Source: Aeromicrobium endophyticum (GTDB lineage: Bacteria > Actinomycetota > Actinomycetes > Propionibacteriales > Nocardioidaceae). Taken from it: a stretch of 64,000 nt of DNA. A program made the translations under genes and the position numbers. This document shows, piece after piece, positions 16,837-25,383 of this stretch (position 1 is the first letter of the stretch; each line of letters opens with the position of its first letter). Below the pieces are notes generated by a model. It did not search any database. It was not told the DNA's origin and saw only the letters and a program-made list of their open reading frames with translations. The DNA lies in NCBI RefSeq assembly GCF_003586285.1, contig NZ_QUBR01000002.1:1054001-1118000 (forward strand), written 5' to 3'.

Positions 16837-17303
16837 CGGATCTGCTTGGCCATCGTGAGGTCGGTGGTCTCGAAACCAGACGACTCGTACAGGCTGATCG
16901 CAGTCTCGTTGTGGCCGAACACGTGCAAGCGCAGGGTCGCGATGCTGTGATCGGCGCACCATCCCTCGGCCGCCTCCAGCAGCGCTCGACCGAGGCCCTC
17001 GCCGCGGCGTCCCTCCACGATCTCGATGTCGTAGACGAACGTCTCGGGCGTCGCCGCGATGGGATCGGTGAACAGCCACAAGAACCCGACCTCGTCGCCG
17101 TCCACCAGCGCGACGAAGAGGTCGTGCCCCGGAGTGGCCACCCCCTGCGGCAGCAGCTCGGCGTTCTCCCGGGCAGAACGTTCGAGCGCGCCCTCCTCGG
17201 GCCAGGTGCCGGCGTCGATCTTGTCCTGGGCGAAGCTCGCGACCAGGTGCTCGTTCCAGAGGATGAACCGCTCGGCGCTCATCGGTTCCAGCGTCAGGCT
17301 CAT
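16833..17303 (-). CDS. GNAT-family N-acetyltransferase
   Basis: A 156-residue acetyltransferase. The acetyl-CoA binding signature EGRRGEGLGRALLEAAE (about residues 97-113) is clear, followed by the LRLHVFGHNETAISLYESSGFE block common in amino-group acetyltransferases such as RimI-like proteins. The substrate is unknown. The last bases overlap the dgt start, so both are probably made from one transcript. It starts 19 bases after the end of mutM. Confidence 0.85.
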   Translation of the reverse strand: MSLTLEPMSAERFILWNEHLVASFAQDKIDAGTWPEEGALERSARENAELLPQGVATPGHDLFVALVDGDEVGFLWLFTDPIAATPETFVYDIEIVEGRRGEGLGRALLEAAEGWCADHSIATLRLHVFGHNETAISLYESSGFETTDLTMAKQIR

Positions 17304-17322
17304 GCGCGGAAGGCTACCGGGG

Positions 17323-18174
17323 TCAGAAGCGACCGTTGCGCGGGCGGGGCTGGCACACGGGGCACCAGAACGACGAGCGGTTCATGAAGGCGTCGCGGCG
17401 GATCGGCGTGCCGCACCGCTCGCAAGGCCGTCCCTCCTGGCCGTACGCCTTGAGCGACCGGTCGAAGTAGCCGCTGTTGCCGTTGACGTTGACGTACAGG
17501 GCGTCGAACGACGTGCCGCCCTGCGCCAACGCCTCGGCCATGACCTCGCCGATGTGGCCGAGGAGCGACTCGATCTCCTTCGTGCGCAGGTGACGCGTGT
17601 TGCGCGCGTAGTGCAGGGGTGTGCGCCACAGCGACTCGTCGGCGTAGATGTTGCCGACGCCCGAGATGAGCGTCTGGTCGAGGATCGCGCGCTTGACGCC
17701 CGTCTGCCGCCGGCGGATGCGGGCCGCGAACTCGGTGGGGTCGAACAGCGGGTCGAGCGGGTCGCGGGCGATGTGCGCGATCTCGGGCGGCAGCTCGCCG
17801 CCGTCCTCGCTGTACGACATGCCGCCGAAGATGCGCTGGTCGACGAAACGCAGCTCGTTGCCGTCGTCGAGCGTCAGGGTGATGCGCAGGTGACGCGGCG
17901 CCGGGGCGTCCGGCGACGACACGAGGAACTGGCCGCTCATGCCGAGGTGGCACAGCACGGCGTCGTCGCCGGCCAGCTGCATCCACAGGTACTTGCCGCG
18001 GCGGGCGGCACCGACGACCGTCTGGCCCTCGAGCCGGTGGACGAAGTCGGCCGGGCCCGCGAGGTGCCGCCGCAGCGACCGGACGTCGTGCACCGTGACG
18101 CCCACGACGGTGCGACCGACCACGTGGTCGACGATGCCGAGGCGGACGACCTCGACCTCGGGCAGCTCGGGCAC
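17323..18174 (-). CDS. mutM: Formamidopyrimidine-DNA glycosylase
   Basis: A 283-residue base-excision repair enzyme removing 8-oxoguanine and formamidopyrimidines with AP-lyase activity. The N-terminal proline nucleophile and E3 (M-PELPE) are present, K61 (RRGKYLW) matches the conserved lysine, GVGNIYADE forms the helix-two-turn-helix, and the C-terminal zinc finger is CERCGTPI...CPVCQ. The start is GTG, two bases after the rnc stop. Order rnc-mutM is common in actinobacteria. Confidence 0.97.
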   Translation of the reverse strand: MPELPEVEVVRLGIVDHVVGRTVVGVTVHDVRSLRRHLAGPADFVHRLEGQTVVGAARRGKYLWMQLAGDDAVLCHLGMSGQFLVSSPDAPAPRHLRITLTLDDGNELRFVDQRIFGGMSYSEDGGELPPEIAHIARDPLDPLFDPTEFAARIRRRQTGVKRAILDQTLISGVGNIYADESLWRTPLHYARNTRHLRTKEIESLLGHIGEVMAEALAQGGTSFDALYVNVNGNSGYFDRSLKAYGQEGRPCERCGTPIRRDAFMNRSSFWCPVCQPRPRNGRF

Positions 18175-18176
18175 CG

Positions 18177-18941
18177 TCAGGTGCCGGGGGTCTCGAGGTC
18201 GGCGCTGATCTGCCGCCAGGCGATCTCGGCGACCATCTGCTCGGCCTCCTTCTTGGAGCGACCGTGCCCCCCGGGGTACGTGCGCTCGCCGACCACGACC
18301 TCGGCGGTGAAGCTCTTGTCGTGGTCGGGCCCCGTGCCCACCAGCACGTAGTGCGGCACGCCCAGGCCGTTGTTGGCCGCGATCTCCTGCAACGACGTCT
18401 TCCAGTCGAGGCCGGCGCCGAGCTCGGCCGCCACCGCGATGACCGGGTCGAACACCCGGTGGATGACCTCGGCGGCACGCTCGATGCCGAACTGCACGTA
18501 GATCGCGCCGAGGATCGCCTCGACCGTGTCGGACAGGATCGAGGCCTTGTCGCGGCCACCCGTGGACTCCTCGCCCCGGCCGAGTCGCACGTGCTCGCCG
18601 ATGCCGAGCGTGCGCGCCACCTCGGCCAGCGCCTTGGCGCTGACGACGGCGGCGCGCAGCTTGGCCAGCTGGCCCTCGGGCAGCTCGGGATGGGTCGTGA
18701 ACAGCGTGTCGGTCACGACCAGGCCCAGCACCGAGTCGCCGAGGAACTCGAGACGCTCGTTGTTGGGCACCCCGCCGTTCTCGTACGCGAACGAGCGGTG
18801 CGTCAGGGCATGCTGAAGGAGCTGCGGATCGAGGTCCTGGACTCCCAGGACCTCCCGCAGCTCCTCAGCGTGGGGTGACGCAGAGATCAGAGGACCTGGC
18901 GGCGCTCGCCGCGAGCTCCGTACTGACCGCACTTGGTGCAT
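18177..18941 (-). CDS. rnc: Ribonuclease III
   Basis: Double-strand-specific endoribonuclease for rRNA and mRNA processing. The catalytic signature [12 protein letters not shown] is followed by the second acidic site ([11 protein letters not shown]), then a dsRNA-binding domain ([14 protein letters not shown] to [13 protein letters not shown]). The start is uncertain. The ATG chosen (254 residues) overlaps rpmF by 55 bases; a GTG at 18932 is equally in frame. Protein similarity really begins near [10 protein letters not shown], and a CTG at 18890 overlaps the rpmF stop as CTGA, which could be a coupled non-standard start (237 residues). Confidence 0.93.
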   Translation of the reverse strand: MHQVRSVRSSRRAPPGPLISASPHAEELREVLGVQDLDPQLLQHALTHRSFAYENGGVPNNERLEFLGDSVLGLVVTDTLFTTHPELPEGQLAKLRAAVVSAKALAEVARTLGIGEHVRLGRGEESTGGRDKASILSDTVEAILGAIYVQFGIERAAEVIHRVFDPVIAVAAELGAGLDWKTSLQEIAANNGLGVPHYVLVGTGPDHDKSFTAEVVVGERTYPGGHGRSKKEAEQMVAEIAWRQISADLETPGT

Positions 18942-19072
18942 GCGTGGTGCGGCTGCACCTTGGAGTCGCACGCGGGGTTGGCGCAGTCGACGATCGCCGT
19001 CGCGGTGGTCTTCCACTGCGAACGACGGTGACGCGTGTTGCTGCGCGACATCTTCCTCTTCGGAACGGCCAC
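18887..19072 (-). CDS. rpmF: 50S ribosomal protein L32
   Basis: A 61-residue basic ribosomal protein beginning [20 protein letters not shown], the L32 hallmark. It keeps a four-cysteine zinc site (CANPAC and CTKCG), so it is a zinc-dependent (C+) form. The start is GTG. It follows the DUF177 gene by three bases and overlaps or abuts rnc, the usual DUF177-rpmF-rnc order. Confidence 0.97.
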   Translation of the reverse strand: MAVPKRKMSRSNTRHRRSQWKTTATAIVDCANPACDSKVQPHHACTKCGQYGARGERRQVL

Positions 19073-19075
19073 GAT

Positions 19076-19666
19076 CTACTCCTTGCTGTCGTCGGACGAG
19101 ATGTCCGACTCTGACTGGTCGGCTGGTGGGACCGGTTGCTCCACCAGCTGGCTCAACGACGCCCACCTCGGGTCGATCGCCTCACCGTGTGTGTGCCCTG
19201 GATCATCCGCGAGTCGTGCCCCACACTCGGGGCACAGTCCCGGACAGTCCGGAGCGCACAACGGGTTCTGCGGCAGTGCGAGCACCACCGCGTCCCGCAG
19301 GACGGGCTCGAGGTCGAGCAGCTCGTCCTCGAGGACATGATCCTCTTCGTCCGTCTCCTCCTGGCTGGAGGGTGCGTCGTAGAGGTAGAGCTCCTGGAAT
19401 CCCACCACGACAGCCTCGTCGATCGGGTCCAGGCACCGCACACACTCGCCTGCGGCCGGTGCCGAGAAGGTCCCTGTCGCCAGGATCCCCTCCATGATCG
19501 CCTCGAGCCGGAGCTCGAGCTCGATCGTGGAGCCCTCGGGCACGGCGTAGACGTCGTAACCCATCTCTGCCGGCGCCTCGACCGTACGGGTGAAGTTGCG
19601 TTCGGCACCCGGCTTGCGACCCATCTCGTGGGTGTCGAAGACCAGGGGTCCGGTAAGCACGCTCAC
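19076..19666 (-). CDS. DUF177 (YceD-family) protein
   Basis: A 196-residue protein of the YceD/DUF177 family, which is linked to 23S rRNA accumulation and is found upstream of rpmF. It shows the family's cysteine motif CVRCLDP and the C-terminal metal-site-like [13 protein letters not shown]. The tail is acidic and low-complexity. The start is GTG; an ATG four bases earlier is out of frame. A TACGAT hexamer lies upstream at 19725-19720 on the minus strand and may be the promoter. Confidence 0.88.
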   Translation of the reverse strand: MSVLTGPLVFDTHEMGRKPGAERNFTRTVEAPAEMGYDVYAVPEGSTIELELRLEAIMEGILATGTFSAPAAGECVRCLDPIDEAVVVGFQELYLYDAPSSQEETDEEDHVLEDELLDLEPVLRDAVVLALPQNPLCAPDCPGLCPECGARLADDPGHTHGEAIDPRWASLSQLVEQPVPPADQSESDISSDDSKE

Positions 19667-19762
19667 TCATCCAATTCAAGAGCACGACAAGAGATCGACC
19701 TGCGAGCAGGCCGAAGAGAATCGTAACCCGCCGGGCCGTGCCGAAGCCAATCGGCCGGCACG

Positions 19763-19784
19763 TGTCGGTGGCGGGTGCGACAGT
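19763..19784 (+). promoter_or_regulatory. PafBC-type DNA-damage promoter of dinB
   Basis: TGTCGGTG (19763-19770), eight bases, then GACAGT (19779-19784), then six bases to the ATG. This matches the mycobacterial RecA-independent damage motif (TTGTCRGTG-N8-TANNNT) apart from the first T and the first base of the -10. The same layout is found before the ada/alkA and VOC genes in this window. The six-base gap implies a leaderless transcript. Confidence 0.7.
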
Positions 19785-19790
19785 GGGCGC

Positions 19791-20990
19791 ATGGCCGATG
19801 GCACCCTGACCGAGGGCACCGTGCTGCACGCCGACCTCGATGCCTTCTACGCCTCGGTCGAACAGCGCGACGACCCGTCGCTGCGGGGCCGCCCGGTCAT
19901 CGTCGGCGGCGGGGTGGTGCTGGCGGCGAGCTACGAGGCCAAGGCACGCGGCGTCCGCACGGCGATGGGTGGTCGGCAGGCGTTGCAGGCCTGCCCCGAG
20001 GCCGTCGTCGTCCCGGCACGGTTCGCCGCCTACACCGAGGCGAGCCGCGCGGTGTTCGAGGTGTTCCACGACACGACGCCCATGGTCGAGGGCATCTCGA
20101 TCGACGAGGCCTTCCTCGAGGTCGGCGGGCTGCGCCGCATCCGGGGCCTGCCGTCCACGATCGCCACGCAGCTGCGCGCCGACGTCCGCGCGCGGGTCGG
20201 CCTGCCCATCTCGGTGGGTGTCGCGCGCACCAAGTACCTCGCCAAGGTCGCCTCGGCCGTCTCCAAGCCCGAGGGCATGCTCGTCGTGCCGGTCGAGCGC
20301 GAGCTCGCGTTCCTGCACGCTCTGCCGGTCGAGCGTCTGTGGGGCGTCGGCAAGGTCACCTCGGCCAAGCTGCGCGACGCCCGCATCGTCACCGTCGGTG
20401 ACGTGGCCGAGATGTTCGAGAGCGAGCTCGTCCAGCTGCTCGGGTCGGGGGCCGGACGCCACCTGCACGCGCTGGCGCACAACCGCGACCCGCGGCCGGT
20501 GCAGACCGGGCAGCGGCGCAGCTCGATGGGCGCCCAGCACGCCCTCGGTCGCGGCGAGCACTCCCCCGCCGAGCTCGACCTCGTGCTGCTGACCCTCGTC
20601 GACCGGGTCACCCGGCGCATGCGCGAGAGCCGGCGCACCGGCAGCACCATCACGATCCGGCTGCGGTTCGGCGACTTCACCCGCTCCACGTCGTCCCACA
20701 CGCTGGCGCGGCCGACCGCTCACACCGTCACGGTCCTCGACGTCGCCCGCCGCCTGCTCGCCTCGCGGTCAGGCGCCATCAAGGAGAAGGGCATCACGCT
20801 GATCGGCGTCTCCCTGGGCTCGCTCGACGACCAGCCCGCCCAGCTGGCCCTGCCGCTCGACGTCACGAGCGGGGCCGAGCTCGACGACGTCATCGACGCG
20901 GTGCGCAACAAGTTCGGCGGCGCGGCCGTGCGCCGGGCCGTCCAGCTCGGGGAGACCGACCCGGGCGCGGCGCCCCACCTGCCCGACTGA
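19791..20990 (+). CDS. dinB: DNA polymerase IV (Y family)
   Basis: A 399-residue translesion polymerase. Metal-binding carboxylates D15 (HADLDAFYASVE), D105 and E106 (SIDEAFLE) are intact, and thumb and little-finger domains follow (VERLWGVGKVTSAKLRD; HALGRGEHSP). No obvious terminal beta-clamp motif is visible, although QLALPL near residue 358 is a candidate. The ATG is placed six bases after a damage-type -10 element. It is divergent from the DUF177-rpmF operon. Confidence 0.94.
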   Translation: MADGTLTEGTVLHADLDAFYASVEQRDDPSLRGRPVIVGGGVVLAASYEAKARGVRTAMGGRQALQACPEAVVVPARFAAYTEASRAVFEVFHDTTPMVEGISIDEAFLEVGGLRRIRGLPSTIATQLRADVRARVGLPISVGVARTKYLAKVASAVSKPEGMLVVPVERELAFLHALPVERLWGVGKVTSAKLRDARIVTVGDVAEMFESELVQLLGSGAGRHLHALAHNRDPRPVQTGQRRSSMGAQHALGRGEHSPAELDLVLLTLVDRVTRRMRESRRTGSTITIRLRFGDFTRSTSSHTLARPTAHTVTVLDVARRLLASRSGAIKEKGITLIGVSLGSLDDQPAQLALPLDVTSGAELDDVIDAVRNKFGGAAVRRAVQLGETDPGAAPHLPD

Positions 20991-21005
20991 GCCGCCCCGG
21001 CGGGG

Positions 21006-21242
21006 TCAGCTCTCCGGGAGGTCGGCGAAGGTCTTCTTCGCGGCGTTGTACCAGCCGAGCGACTTCTTCGGGTGGCGCCAACGGCTCTTCATGTCGTCCC
21101 GCGCCGGCTGGTGCGCAGCGTCGCCGGCCTTCTCGGCCTCCTTGAGGTGCCGGTCCTGGGCGTTGATGACGTCGTCTGCGGTCTCGCCGCGGTGCTCGAC
21201 GTCGCACGGACCTCCGAGCTGCCTGCAGGTCATGGTCTTCAT
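21006..21242 (-). CDS. DUF1059 small protein
   Basis: A 78-residue protein of the DUF1059 family (small predicted metal-binding proteins) with the N-terminal MTCRQLGGPCD cysteine pair. The remainder is charged and helical. An in-frame GTG nine bases upstream overlaps the GAAAGG ribosome site, so the ATG eight bases after that site is chosen. An ECF41-type promoter lies at 21325-21299, which places it in the putative regulon of the sigma factor encoded just upstream. Function unknown. Confidence 0.85.
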   Translation of the reverse strand: MKTMTCRQLGGPCDVEHRGETADDVINAQDRHLKEAEKAGDAAHQPARDDMKSRWRHPKKSLGWYNAAKKTFADLPES

Positions 21243-21298
21243 GGTGGTCACCTTTCGTGGTGCGCGATGTCTGGTGCGCGGTGTGCTGTCAACCCTCT

Positions 21299-21325
21299 GA
21301 CGACGGCGGCCGGGACGATGTGACG
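21299..21325 (-). promoter_or_regulatory. ECF41-type promoter of the DUF1059 gene
   Basis: On the minus strand CGTCACA (21325-21319), 16 bases, CGTC (21302-21299). The published ECF41 consensus is TGTCACA-N16-CGTC, so 10 of 11 fixed bases agree with exact spacing. It lies in the gap after the ECF41 sigma gene and about 55 bases before the DUF1059 start. Confidence 0.7.
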
Positions 21326-21337
21326 GGTGCGCTCACA

Positions 21338-22174
21338 TCACGCCCGACGAAGACCACCGTCGCGCCTGATCACCCGCTGGAGCAGGTCGGGATCGGCGCG
21401 GAAGACGATGGCCGCCACGGCACCGTCGACGACCTCGAAGTCGAACACCACCTTCGCGTCGCCTCGGTGGAACCAGGCGAAGGCCGGTCGGTCGTCCACG
21501 AAGACCGGCAGCGCCGCGGTGGCGCTGCCGTCGAAGAAACCGGCGATCGCCTCACGACCCTCGATCGACGTCGGGGTGCCTGCCGCCACGGCGGCCGCGT
21601 CAGCCGTGACGCCGGCCTCGGGAGCCAGCAGCGCGAGCAGGCGACCGAGGTCGCCGCCACGGGCCGCGGCCATGAAGGCGTCGACGACCTCCCAGTCGGC
21701 CAGGCCGTCGTCGGGGGCGGGCTGCGCGATGCGGGCCCGGGCCCGCGAGGCCAGCTTGCGCGCGGCCGCCGGCGTGGTGTCGAGCACCGCAGCGATCGTC
21801 GCGAAGTCGACGCCGAAGCTGTCGTGCAGCACGAACGAGACCCGTTCGGCGGGCGAGAGCCGCTCGAGCACGACGTGGAGCGCCGCGCCCACCGAGTCGG
21901 CCAGCGCGATGTCGTCGGCGGGGTCGCCGCCTGCCTCGACGGCCGGAGCACCCTCGACGGGCACGGGCACGCGCTGCCGCAGGCGGTCGAGGCACAGCCG
22001 GGTCGTGACCGTGGTCAGCCAGGCCGGCAGGCTCTCGATCGTCGCCCGGTTGCGGTCGAGCCGGAGCCACGCCTGCTGCACGACGTCGTGCGCCTCGGCG
22101 GAGTCGCCCAGCACGCGGCTCGCGATCGCGGTCAGACGGGGTCGTTCGGCCTCGAAGGCAGCGGTGGGGTCCAT
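21338..22174 (-). CDS. ECF41-type RNA polymerase sigma factor with C-terminal SnoaL-like domain
   Basis: A 278-residue sigma factor. Region 2 is at about residues 5-70 (SAEAHDVVQQAWLRLDR, LPAWLTTVTTRLCLDRLR) and region 4 at about 105-155 (LSPAERVSFVLHDSFGVDFATIAAVLDTTPAAARKLASRAR). A SnoaL-like extension (about 165-265) replaces the usual separate anti-sigma factor. The C-terminus has DPDLL and DGGLR, variants of the NPDKL and DGGGR motifs of ECF41 proteins. The gene has its own ECF41-like promoter, suggesting autoregulation. The usual neighbouring oxidoreductase/epimerase targets are absent. Confidence 0.9.
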   Translation of the reverse strand: MDPTAAFEAERPRLTAIASRVLGDSAEAHDVVQQAWLRLDRNRATIESLPAWLTTVTTRLCLDRLRQRVPVPVEGAPAVEAGGDPADDIALADSVGAALHVVLERLSPAERVSFVLHDSFGVDFATIAAVLDTTPAAARKLASRARARIAQPAPDDGLADWEVVDAFMAAARGGDLGRLLALLAPEAGVTADAAAVAAGTPTSIEGREAIAGFFDGSATAALPVFVDDRPAFAWFHRGDAKVVFDFEVVDGAVAAIVFRADPDLLQRVIRRDGGLRRA

Positions 22175-22182
22175 GTCTGTCT

Positions 22183-22209
22183 GACGCCGGTCGCGGGACG
22201 GACGTGACC
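22183..22209 (-). promoter_or_regulatory. ECF41-type promoter of the sigma factor gene itself
   Basis: On the minus strand GGTCACG (22209-22203), 16 bases, CGTC (22186-22183), eight bases before the ATG. Nine of 11 fixed bases agree with the ECF41 consensus, and the spacing is exact. The element begins three bases after the coaD stop. A leaderless, autoregulated transcript is inferred. Confidence 0.6.
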
Positions 22210-22211
22210 GC

Positions 22212-22685
22212 CTACGCGTACTTCTTCTTCAGCTCGTCGTTGACGAAGCCGGGGATGAGGCCTGAGACGTCGCCGCCGTGCTTGGCGACCTCCTTGACGA
22301 GGCTGGACGCGAGGAACGAGTACTCCGGCGACGTCGGGATGAACACCGTGTCGACCTCGGTGAGGCTGCCGTTCATCTGCGCCATCTGCAGCTCGTAGTC
22401 GAAGTCGGTGACGGCCCGCAGCCCCTTGACGATCGCGTCGACGCCGTGATTGGTGCAGAAGTCGACCAGCAGGCCCGTGAACGAGGCGGTCGTGACGTTG
22501 GGCAGGTGCGCCGTGGCCCGGTCGAGCAGCTCGAGGCGCTCGTCGATCGTGAACAGGCCCTGCTTGTTCTGGTTGACCAGCACGGCGACGACGACCTCGT
22601 CGAACAGTCGCGCCGACCGCTCCACGATGTCGAGGTGACCGTTGGTCACGGGGTCGAATGATCCGGGGCACACGACCTTCGTCAT
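22212..22685 (-). CDS. coaD: Phosphopantetheine adenylyltransferase
   Basis: A 157-residue nucleotidyltransferase for the fourth step of coenzyme A synthesis (4'-phosphopantetheine + ATP to dephospho-CoA). The N-terminal GSFDPVTNGHLDI carries the T/HxGH nucleotide-binding motif (residues about 14-17), and PTSPEYSFLASSLVKEVAKHGGDV is the second conserved block. The ATG overlaps the rsmD stop (ATGA), so it belongs to the fakA-recG-rsmD-coaD operon. Confidence 0.97.
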   Translation of the reverse strand: MTKVVCPGSFDPVTNGHLDIVERSARLFDEVVVAVLVNQNKQGLFTIDERLELLDRATAHLPNVTTASFTGLLVDFCTNHGVDAIVKGLRAVTDFDYELQMAQMNGSLTEVDTVFIPTSPEYSFLASSLVKEVAKHGGDVSGLIPGFVNDELKKKYA

Positions 22686-23245
22686 GCCGAGACGGTACCG
22701 CAGCGCCCGTACCAGAGCGTCGTCTCGCCGTACTTCTTGCTGCGCAACGGCTCGAACCCGTCCGGCCACGCGAAGGGGTCGCGCGTCGAGCGCTCGACGA
22801 CGAACAAGGCGTCCGGCTCGGCGAACGATCGCCCGACCGCTGCGACCAGGCTCGCGAGGACGGGCGTGGGGACGGCGTACGGCGGGTCGACGAACACGAG
22901 GTCGAACACGTCGCGGTCGCCGTCCTCGACCCAGCGCTCGGCCTTGACGCGTGTGACGGAGCCCCGACCGCCCAGGTCGGCCAGATTGCGCTTGACGACG
23001 GCCGCCGCCGCGGTGCCGGCCTCGACGAAGACCGCGTAGTCGGCGCCGCGCGACAGCGCCTCGAGCCCCAGGGCGCCCGATCCGGCGAACAGGTCGAGCA
23101 CCCGCAGGCCGTCGAAGCCGCCCAGCTCGGACTCGAGGGACGAGAACATCGCCTCGCGGACCCGGTCGGACGTCGGCCGGGTGCCGTCGCCCTTGGGCGT
23201 CTGGATGCGGCGTCCGCCGTAGGCTCCGGCGATGATGCGGGTCAT
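22682..23245 (-). CDS. rsmD: 16S rRNA (guanine(966)-N(2))-methyltransferase
   Basis: A 187-residue SAM-dependent methyltransferase. It has the N-terminal MTRIIAGAYGGRRIQTPKG block, the SAM motif LRVLDLFAGSGALGLEALSRGA and the catalytic motif DLVFVDPPY (NPPY-type). It modifies G966 of 16S rRNA. The ATG overlaps the recG stop (ATGA), and its own stop overlaps the coaD start. The rsmD-coaD pairing is widespread. Confidence 0.95.
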   Translation of the reverse strand: MTRIIAGAYGGRRIQTPKGDGTRPTSDRVREAMFSSLESELGGFDGLRVLDLFAGSGALGLEALSRGADYAVFVEAGTAAAAVVKRNLADLGGRGSVTRVKAERWVEDGDRDVFDLVFVDPPYAVPTPVLASLVAAVGRSFAEPDALFVVERSTRDPFAWPDGFEPLRSKKYGETTLWYGRCGTVSA

Positions 23246-25383
23246 GTTCGCTCCAGGTAGTCGGCCTGCTCGGAGTGCTCGAGGTCGTGCACCGCGGCGG
23301 CGAGGGTGGGATGACCGGCGAGCGACGGATCGGCGTCGACGACCGCGTCGGCGGCCGACCGGGCGTCGTCGATGACCTCGCCGTCCTTGACCACCGACAG
23401 CAGCCGCAGGCTCGACCGGACGCCCGACTGAGCCGCGCCCAGCACGTCGCCCTCGCGCCGCAGCTCGACGTCGAGGCGCGACAGCTCGAAGCCGTCGGTG
23501 GTCGAGGCGACGGCGTCGAGCCGCTCGCGCGCCGGCGAGTCGGCATCGCTACCGGTGACCAGCAGGCACAGGCCGGCCTCGGACCCTCGCCCCACGCGCC
23601 CGCGCAGCTGGTGCAGCTGTGACATGCCGAACCGGTCGGCGTCCATGATCACCATGACCGTGGCGTTGGGCACGTCGACGCCGACCTCGACGACGGTCGT
23701 GGCCACGAGCACCTCGATGTCGCCGGCGGCGAAGGCGTTCATCGTGGCGTCCTTCTCGTCGGGCGTCATGCGCCCGTGCAGCGCCCCGACCCGCAGGCCG
23801 TGCAGCTGGCCGCCGACGAGCTCGTCGTGCAGCTCGACGAGCGAGTGCGTCTCGTTGGTGCCGTCGTCGTCAGGCCCACCGATGCGGGACACCACGACGT
23901 AGGCCTGCCGCCCCTTGGCGACCTCCTCGCGCACCCGCTGCCACCCGCGCTCGAGCCAGGCCGGGCGCTCGGCAGCCGGGACGACGGTGGTCTGGATGGG
24001 CTGGCGCCCCGCCGGCAGCTCGCGCAGCGTCGAGACCTCGAGATCGCCGAAGACCGTCATGGCGATCGTGCGCGGGATGGGCGTCGCCGTCATGACCAGC
24101 ACGTGGGGCTTCACCGCGGCCCGGTCGACCAGGGCCGCGCGCTGCTCGACGCCGAAGCGGTGCTGCTCGTCGACCACGAGCAGGCCCAGCTCGGCGAACT
24201 GCACGTGATCCTGGATCAGCGCATGGGTGCCGATGACGATGCCGGCCTCGCCCGACGCGGCCTCGAGCAGAGACGCGTTGCGGGCCTTGGCGCCCATCGA
24301 GCCGGTGAGCAGGCGCACGCGCGTGGCGACGTCGGCCGAGCCCAGCATGCCGCTGCGCGCCAGATCGCCGAGCAGGGCCGTGATGCCGCGGAAGTGCTGG
24401 GCGGCCAGCACCTCGGTGGGCGCCAGCAGGGCCGTCTGCGCGCCGGCGTCGACGACCTGCAGCATCGACATCAGCGCGACGATCGTCTTGCCCGAGCCGA
24501 CCTCGCCCTGCAGCAGCCGGTGCATCGGGTGGGTGCGGGCCAGGTCGGTCGAGATCTCGTCGACCACGGTGCGCTGCCCGTCGGTGAGCGTGAACGGCAG
24601 CTGCTGCTCGAACCGGTCGCGCAGCCCTCCGTCGATCGGCGCCCGGGCCGACGCGCGCTCGTGCTCGAGGGCGCGTCGGCGCTGCGCGAACACCGTCTGG
24701 ACGACGAACGCCTCCTCGAACCTGAACCGCTTCTGGGCGTTGACGGCCTCGCCCATGCCGTGCGGCCGGTGGATGCTCTCGAGCCCGGCGCGCAGGTCGG
24801 GGAAGCCACGTGCCGCGCGGACGTCGTCCGGCAACGGGTCGTCGAGCTGGTCGAGCGCGTCGAGGCACAGGCCGACGCACGTCTCGAGCTTCCAGGTGGG
24901 GACCGCCGCCGTGGCCCGGTAGATGGGCAGGACGCCCCGGGAGAGGCGTGACTCGGCGGTGTCGCCATCGGCGTCGAACAGGTCGTAGTCGGGGTGCGTC
25001 AGCTGGAGCTTGCCGTTGAACGCGCCGACCTGCCCCGAGAACAGGCACATCGAGCCGGGCTTCATCCTCTCGGCGAGCCACTTCTGCTGGAAGAACGTGA
25101 GCGACAGCCGCGCACCGGTGTCGTCGGTGACGACGACCTCGGTGCGGGTGCGCTTGCCGCCCGGCCCGAACGAGTAGTTCTTGGCCTCGACGACCCGGGC
25201 GAGCACCGTCGCGTGCTGCCCCACCTGCAGGCTCGACAGGTTGCTGGCCCTGCCCAGCTCGACGTAGCGGCGCGGGTAGTGCCGCAGCAGGTCGCCCACG
25301 ACGTGCATGTCGAGGTGCTTGGCCAGCGGCTTGGCCGTCTTGTCGCCGAGGACGTTGACGATCTTGGTGTCGAGGTCGGCCAT
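23242..25383 (-). CDS. recG: ATP-dependent DNA helicase RecG
   Basis: A 713-residue branch-migration helicase that regresses stalled forks and processes recombination intermediates. Residues 1-240 are the wedge/OB domain; Walker A is GEVGSGKT, the DEAD-like box is DEQHRFG, and the C-terminal helicase half has the QLRGRVGRG motif. A Met at the TGATG overlap with the fakA-like stop fits the usual N-terminus (LDTKIVNVLGDKTAKPLAKH). Confidence 0.96.
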   Translation of the reverse strand: MADLDTKIVNVLGDKTAKPLAKHLDMHVVGDLLRHYPRRYVELGRASNLSSLQVGQHATVLARVVEAKNYSFGPGGKRTRTEVVVTDDTGARLSLTFFQQKWLAERMKPGSMCLFSGQVGAFNGKLQLTHPDYDLFDADGDTAESRLSRGVLPIYRATAAVPTWKLETCVGLCLDALDQLDDPLPDDVRAARGFPDLRAGLESIHRPHGMGEAVNAQKRFRFEEAFVVQTVFAQRRRALEHERASARAPIDGGLRDRFEQQLPFTLTDGQRTVVDEISTDLARTHPMHRLLQGEVGSGKTIVALMSMLQVVDAGAQTALLAPTEVLAAQHFRGITALLGDLARSGMLGSADVATRVRLLTGSMGAKARNASLLEAASGEAGIVIGTHALIQDHVQFAELGLLVVDEQHRFGVEQRAALVDRAAVKPHVLVMTATPIPRTIAMTVFGDLEVSTLRELPAGRQPIQTTVVPAAERPAWLERGWQRVREEVAKGRQAYVVVSRIGGPDDDGTNETHSLVELHDELVGGQLHGLRVGALHGRMTPDEKDATMNAFAAGDIEVLVATTVVEVGVDVPNATVMVIMDADRFGMSQLHQLRGRVGRGSEAGLCLLVTGSDADSPARERLDAVASTTDGFELSRLDVELRREGDVLGAAQSGVRSSLRLLSVVKDGEVIDDARSAADAVVDADPSLAGHPTLAAAVHDLEHSEQADYLERT

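Noticed and set aside
19667-19790. LexA/SOS box upstream of dinB
   Set aside because: No TCGAAC-N4-GTTCGA-like palindrome is present; the TGTCGGTG element explains damage control better.
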